This document shows positions 62,641-64,000 of a stretch of DNA of 64,000 nucleotides, one piece after another (position 1 is the stretch's first letter; each line of letters opens with the position of its first letter). The notes under the pieces were generated by a model. That model worked only from the letters and a program-made list of their open reading frames with translations. It made no database searches and was not told where the DNA came from. A program made the position numbers and the translations under genes. The stretch lies in contig NZ_JACHXW010000010.1 of assembly GCF_014192395.1 (NCBI RefSeq), forward strand, positions 16,014-80,013. The letters are read 5' to 3'. The stretch is from Paenibacillus endophyticus (GTDB lineage Bacteria > Bacillota > Bacilli > Paenibacillales > Paenibacillaceae).

Positions 62641-63519
62641 TTATTCTTTCACCGAGCCTAATGTGATGCCATGTACAAAGTAACGCTGCAGAAACGGATA
62701 AATGATTAAGATGGGCAGCATCGTGACGACGATCTTGGCTGCGTTGAATGTCCGTTGAGAAAAGTTTATTAAATCCTCCGGCCTTGTCGAGGATGAAATG
62801 GACGGAGCTACGACGAGCTGCTGAATATACGTTTGCAGCGGAATATTATGCTGCTTGTTCATCAGGATGAGGCCATCGAAGAACGCGTTCCAGTGGCCGA
62901 CAATGCTGAATAGCGTCACCGTTGCAATCGCCGGCATCGCGAGCGGCACCGCAATGGCGATCAGTGTCCGCCACGGGCCAGCTCCGTCCATTTTGGCCGA
63001 TTCATTAATTTCCTTGGGCATGCCGCGGAAAAAGTTCATCAACAGAATAACGTTGAAGATGGGAACGGCAGTCGGCAGCACGAGCGCCCAGATCGTATCG
63101 GTCAGATGAAGGCTCTTCACGACCATGTACCACGGAATCAATCCGCCGGTGAACATCATCGTGAATACAATGACCCACATATACACGTCCCTGCTCCGGA
63201 ATTCAAGCCGTTCTCTGGCAAGCGGATAGGCCATTAGAATCGTCAGCACGAAGTTAATGGCTCCGCCGAGCAGCACCCGCTTAACCGATACGCCGAAAGC
63301 GTCGAAAAACCGGCTGTCCTTAAACATGTATTCATAGGAATACAAGGTGAAATCGACTGGAAATAAGGTAACTGCGCCGGATGCCGCAGCCGACTTACCG
63401 CTGAACGAAAGCGAAACAACGTACACGAGCGGCAGCAAGCAAAGCAGCGTAATGAGCAGCATGACGAGCGTCAATATAATATCAGTAGTCCGGATTCCGC
63501 GGAGACCTGTTAGCGGCAT
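62641..63519 (-). CDS. Sugar ABC transporter permease (LplC type), second system
   Basis: About 292 residues from ATG 63519, with AAGGGA about nine bases upstream; an earlier TTG (63543) overlaps this site. Six helices, EAA loop INESAKMDGAGPWRTLIAIAVPLAMPAIAT and the LplC ending LIIYPFLQRYFVHGITLGSVKE. Parallels the permease at 55491 but is clearly diverged. 36 bp before the GH43 gene. Confidence 0.93.
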   Translation of the reverse strand: MPLTGLRGIRTTDIILTLVMLLITLLCLLPLVYVVSLSFSGKSAAASGAVTLFPVDFTLYSYEYMFKDSRFFDAFGVSVKRVLLGGAINFVLTILMAYPLARERLEFRSRDVYMWVIVFTMMFTGGLIPWYMVVKSLHLTDTIWALVLPTAVPIFNVILLMNFFRGMPKEINESAKMDGAGPWRTLIAIAVPLAMPAIATVTLFSIVGHWNAFFDGLILMNKQHNIPLQTYIQQLVVAPSISSSTRPEDLINFSQRTFNAAKIVVTMLPILIIYPFLQRYFVHGITLGSVKE

Positions 63520-63568
63520 GGGACACTTCCCTTCTGATTGCAATCATGCAAATTCTTGTTGCGGCTGT

Positions 63569-64000
63569 TTAGAAAATCCGATAGCCCGCATATTTGGAGG
63601 CCAGTCGATAGGAAACGAATATGAGTATAAATCCGACAACCGATTTCAACGCGCCAACGGCTGTAGCCAGCCCATATTGGTACTGAACGAGGCCAATCCG
63701 GTATACATAGGTGTCGATGATGTCTCCCGACTCGTATACGAGCGGGTTGTACAAGTTGTAAATCTGATCGAAGCCCGCATTCAGGATGCTGCCGATATTC
63801 AGCGTAGAAACCAAGATAATCGTCGGCAGTATGCCGGGCAGCGTGACGCTCCATATTTTGCGAATGCGCCCTGCTCCGTCTATCGATGCCGCCTCGTAGA
63901 GCGAAGGATTGATGGCGGTCAGCGCCGCTAGGAAAATAATCGTATTGAAGCCAAACTCTTTCCATACGTCGCTTAGAACGACAACGACCGGAAACCAATC
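63569..64000 (-). CDS. Sugar ABC transporter permease (LplB type), C-terminal 143 residues, cut by window end
   Basis: The frame runs open to base 64000 on the minus strand and encodes the C-terminal half of an LplB permease. WKEFGFNTIIFLAALTAINPSLYEAASIDGAGRIRKIWSVTLPGI holds the EAA loop; the last helix ends KYAGYRIF. The next permease starts 49 bp later, so the two are co-transcribed. The N-terminus lies outside the window. Confidence 0.9.
   Translation of the reverse strand, partial: DWFPVVVVLSDVWKEFGFNTIIFLAALTAINPSLYEAASIDGAGRIRKIWSVTLPGILPTIILVSTLNIGSILNAGFDQIYNLYNPLVYESGDIIDTYVYRIGLVQYQYGLATAVGALKSVVGFILIFVSYRLASKYAGYRIF

Noticed and set aside
63510..63998. 162-residue minus-strand frame at the window end
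   Set aside because: Its translation is not protein-like, while the other minus frame from 63569 to 64000 gives a clean LplB permease with the EAA loop.
1..64000. tRNA, rRNA, insertion sequences, phage genes or integration sites
   Set aside because: No transposase, integrase, terminal inverted repeats with target duplications, or tRNA-like clover-leaf sequences were recognised.

Overview
The window looks like chromosomal DNA from a spore-forming, Gram-positive soil bacterium of the Paenibacillus type. The evidence is a complete ger-type spore germination operon, an S-layer (SLH) anchored exoenzyme, LplB/LplC-type sugar ABC transporters with very large binding proteins, LacI- and GntR-controlled catabolic units, strong AGGAGG-type ribosome binding sites and intergenic hairpins of the Bacillales kind. 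No rRNA, tRNA, insertion sequence, phage gene or CRISPR array was found. The genus is an inference from gene content.

Layout. 1-300: 38-bp tandem repeats. 305-5592: a four-gene operon read leftwards (type III polyketide synthase, SAM methyltransferase, FAD oxidoreductase, MMPL exporter) that should make and export an alkylpyrone or alkylresorcinol-like product. 5846-8151: WYL regulator and epoxide-hydrolase-like enzyme with a perfect inverted repeat in the promoter. 8235-8585: a long 7-bp minisatellite. 8695-13584: GIY-YIG protein, metallophosphoesterase, DUF4173 membrane protein, SgrR-like regulator. 13609-17731: germination receptor operon (A, C, a small two-helix D-like protein, B). 17987-28596: housekeeping and stress genes (methionine aminopeptidase, aldo/keto reductase, SWIM-SNF2 helicase, ArsB-like carrier with a structured leader, Nudix hydrolase, lipoate ligase, chemoreceptor).

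28701-41433 is the most coherent system. It has a secreted, SLH-anchored protein with both an M28 and an M14 peptidase domain, an operon that degrades arginine, ornithine and proline to glutamate (rocD-rocF-proline dehydrogenase-P5C dehydrogenase), a polar amino-acid ABC transporter, and a GntR/FCD regulator. The same 10-bp palindrome TTGTATACAA (once CTGTATACAA) lies in the promoter regions of the peptidase gene, the rocD operon and the transporter operon. In the rocD promoter it covers the -10 box. I infer a peptide-to-glutamate catabolic regulon controlled by the adjacent GntR protein.

41587-46206 holds three consecutive cyclic-di-GMP genes. 46503-53549 holds a CE7 esterase, an SGNH hydrolase, a Gfo/Idh oxidoreductase, a ThuA-like protein, LtrA, a sugar isomerase-like TIM barrel and two small unknown genes. 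53810-64000 is a carbohydrate region: LacI regulator, a GH35-like beta-galactosidase, LplB/LplC permeases and a binding protein in one operon, then a second operon (GH43 enzyme, LplC, and an LplB gene cut by the window end). Three copies of a TGWAAC-N2-GTTWCA operator precede the GH35 gene.
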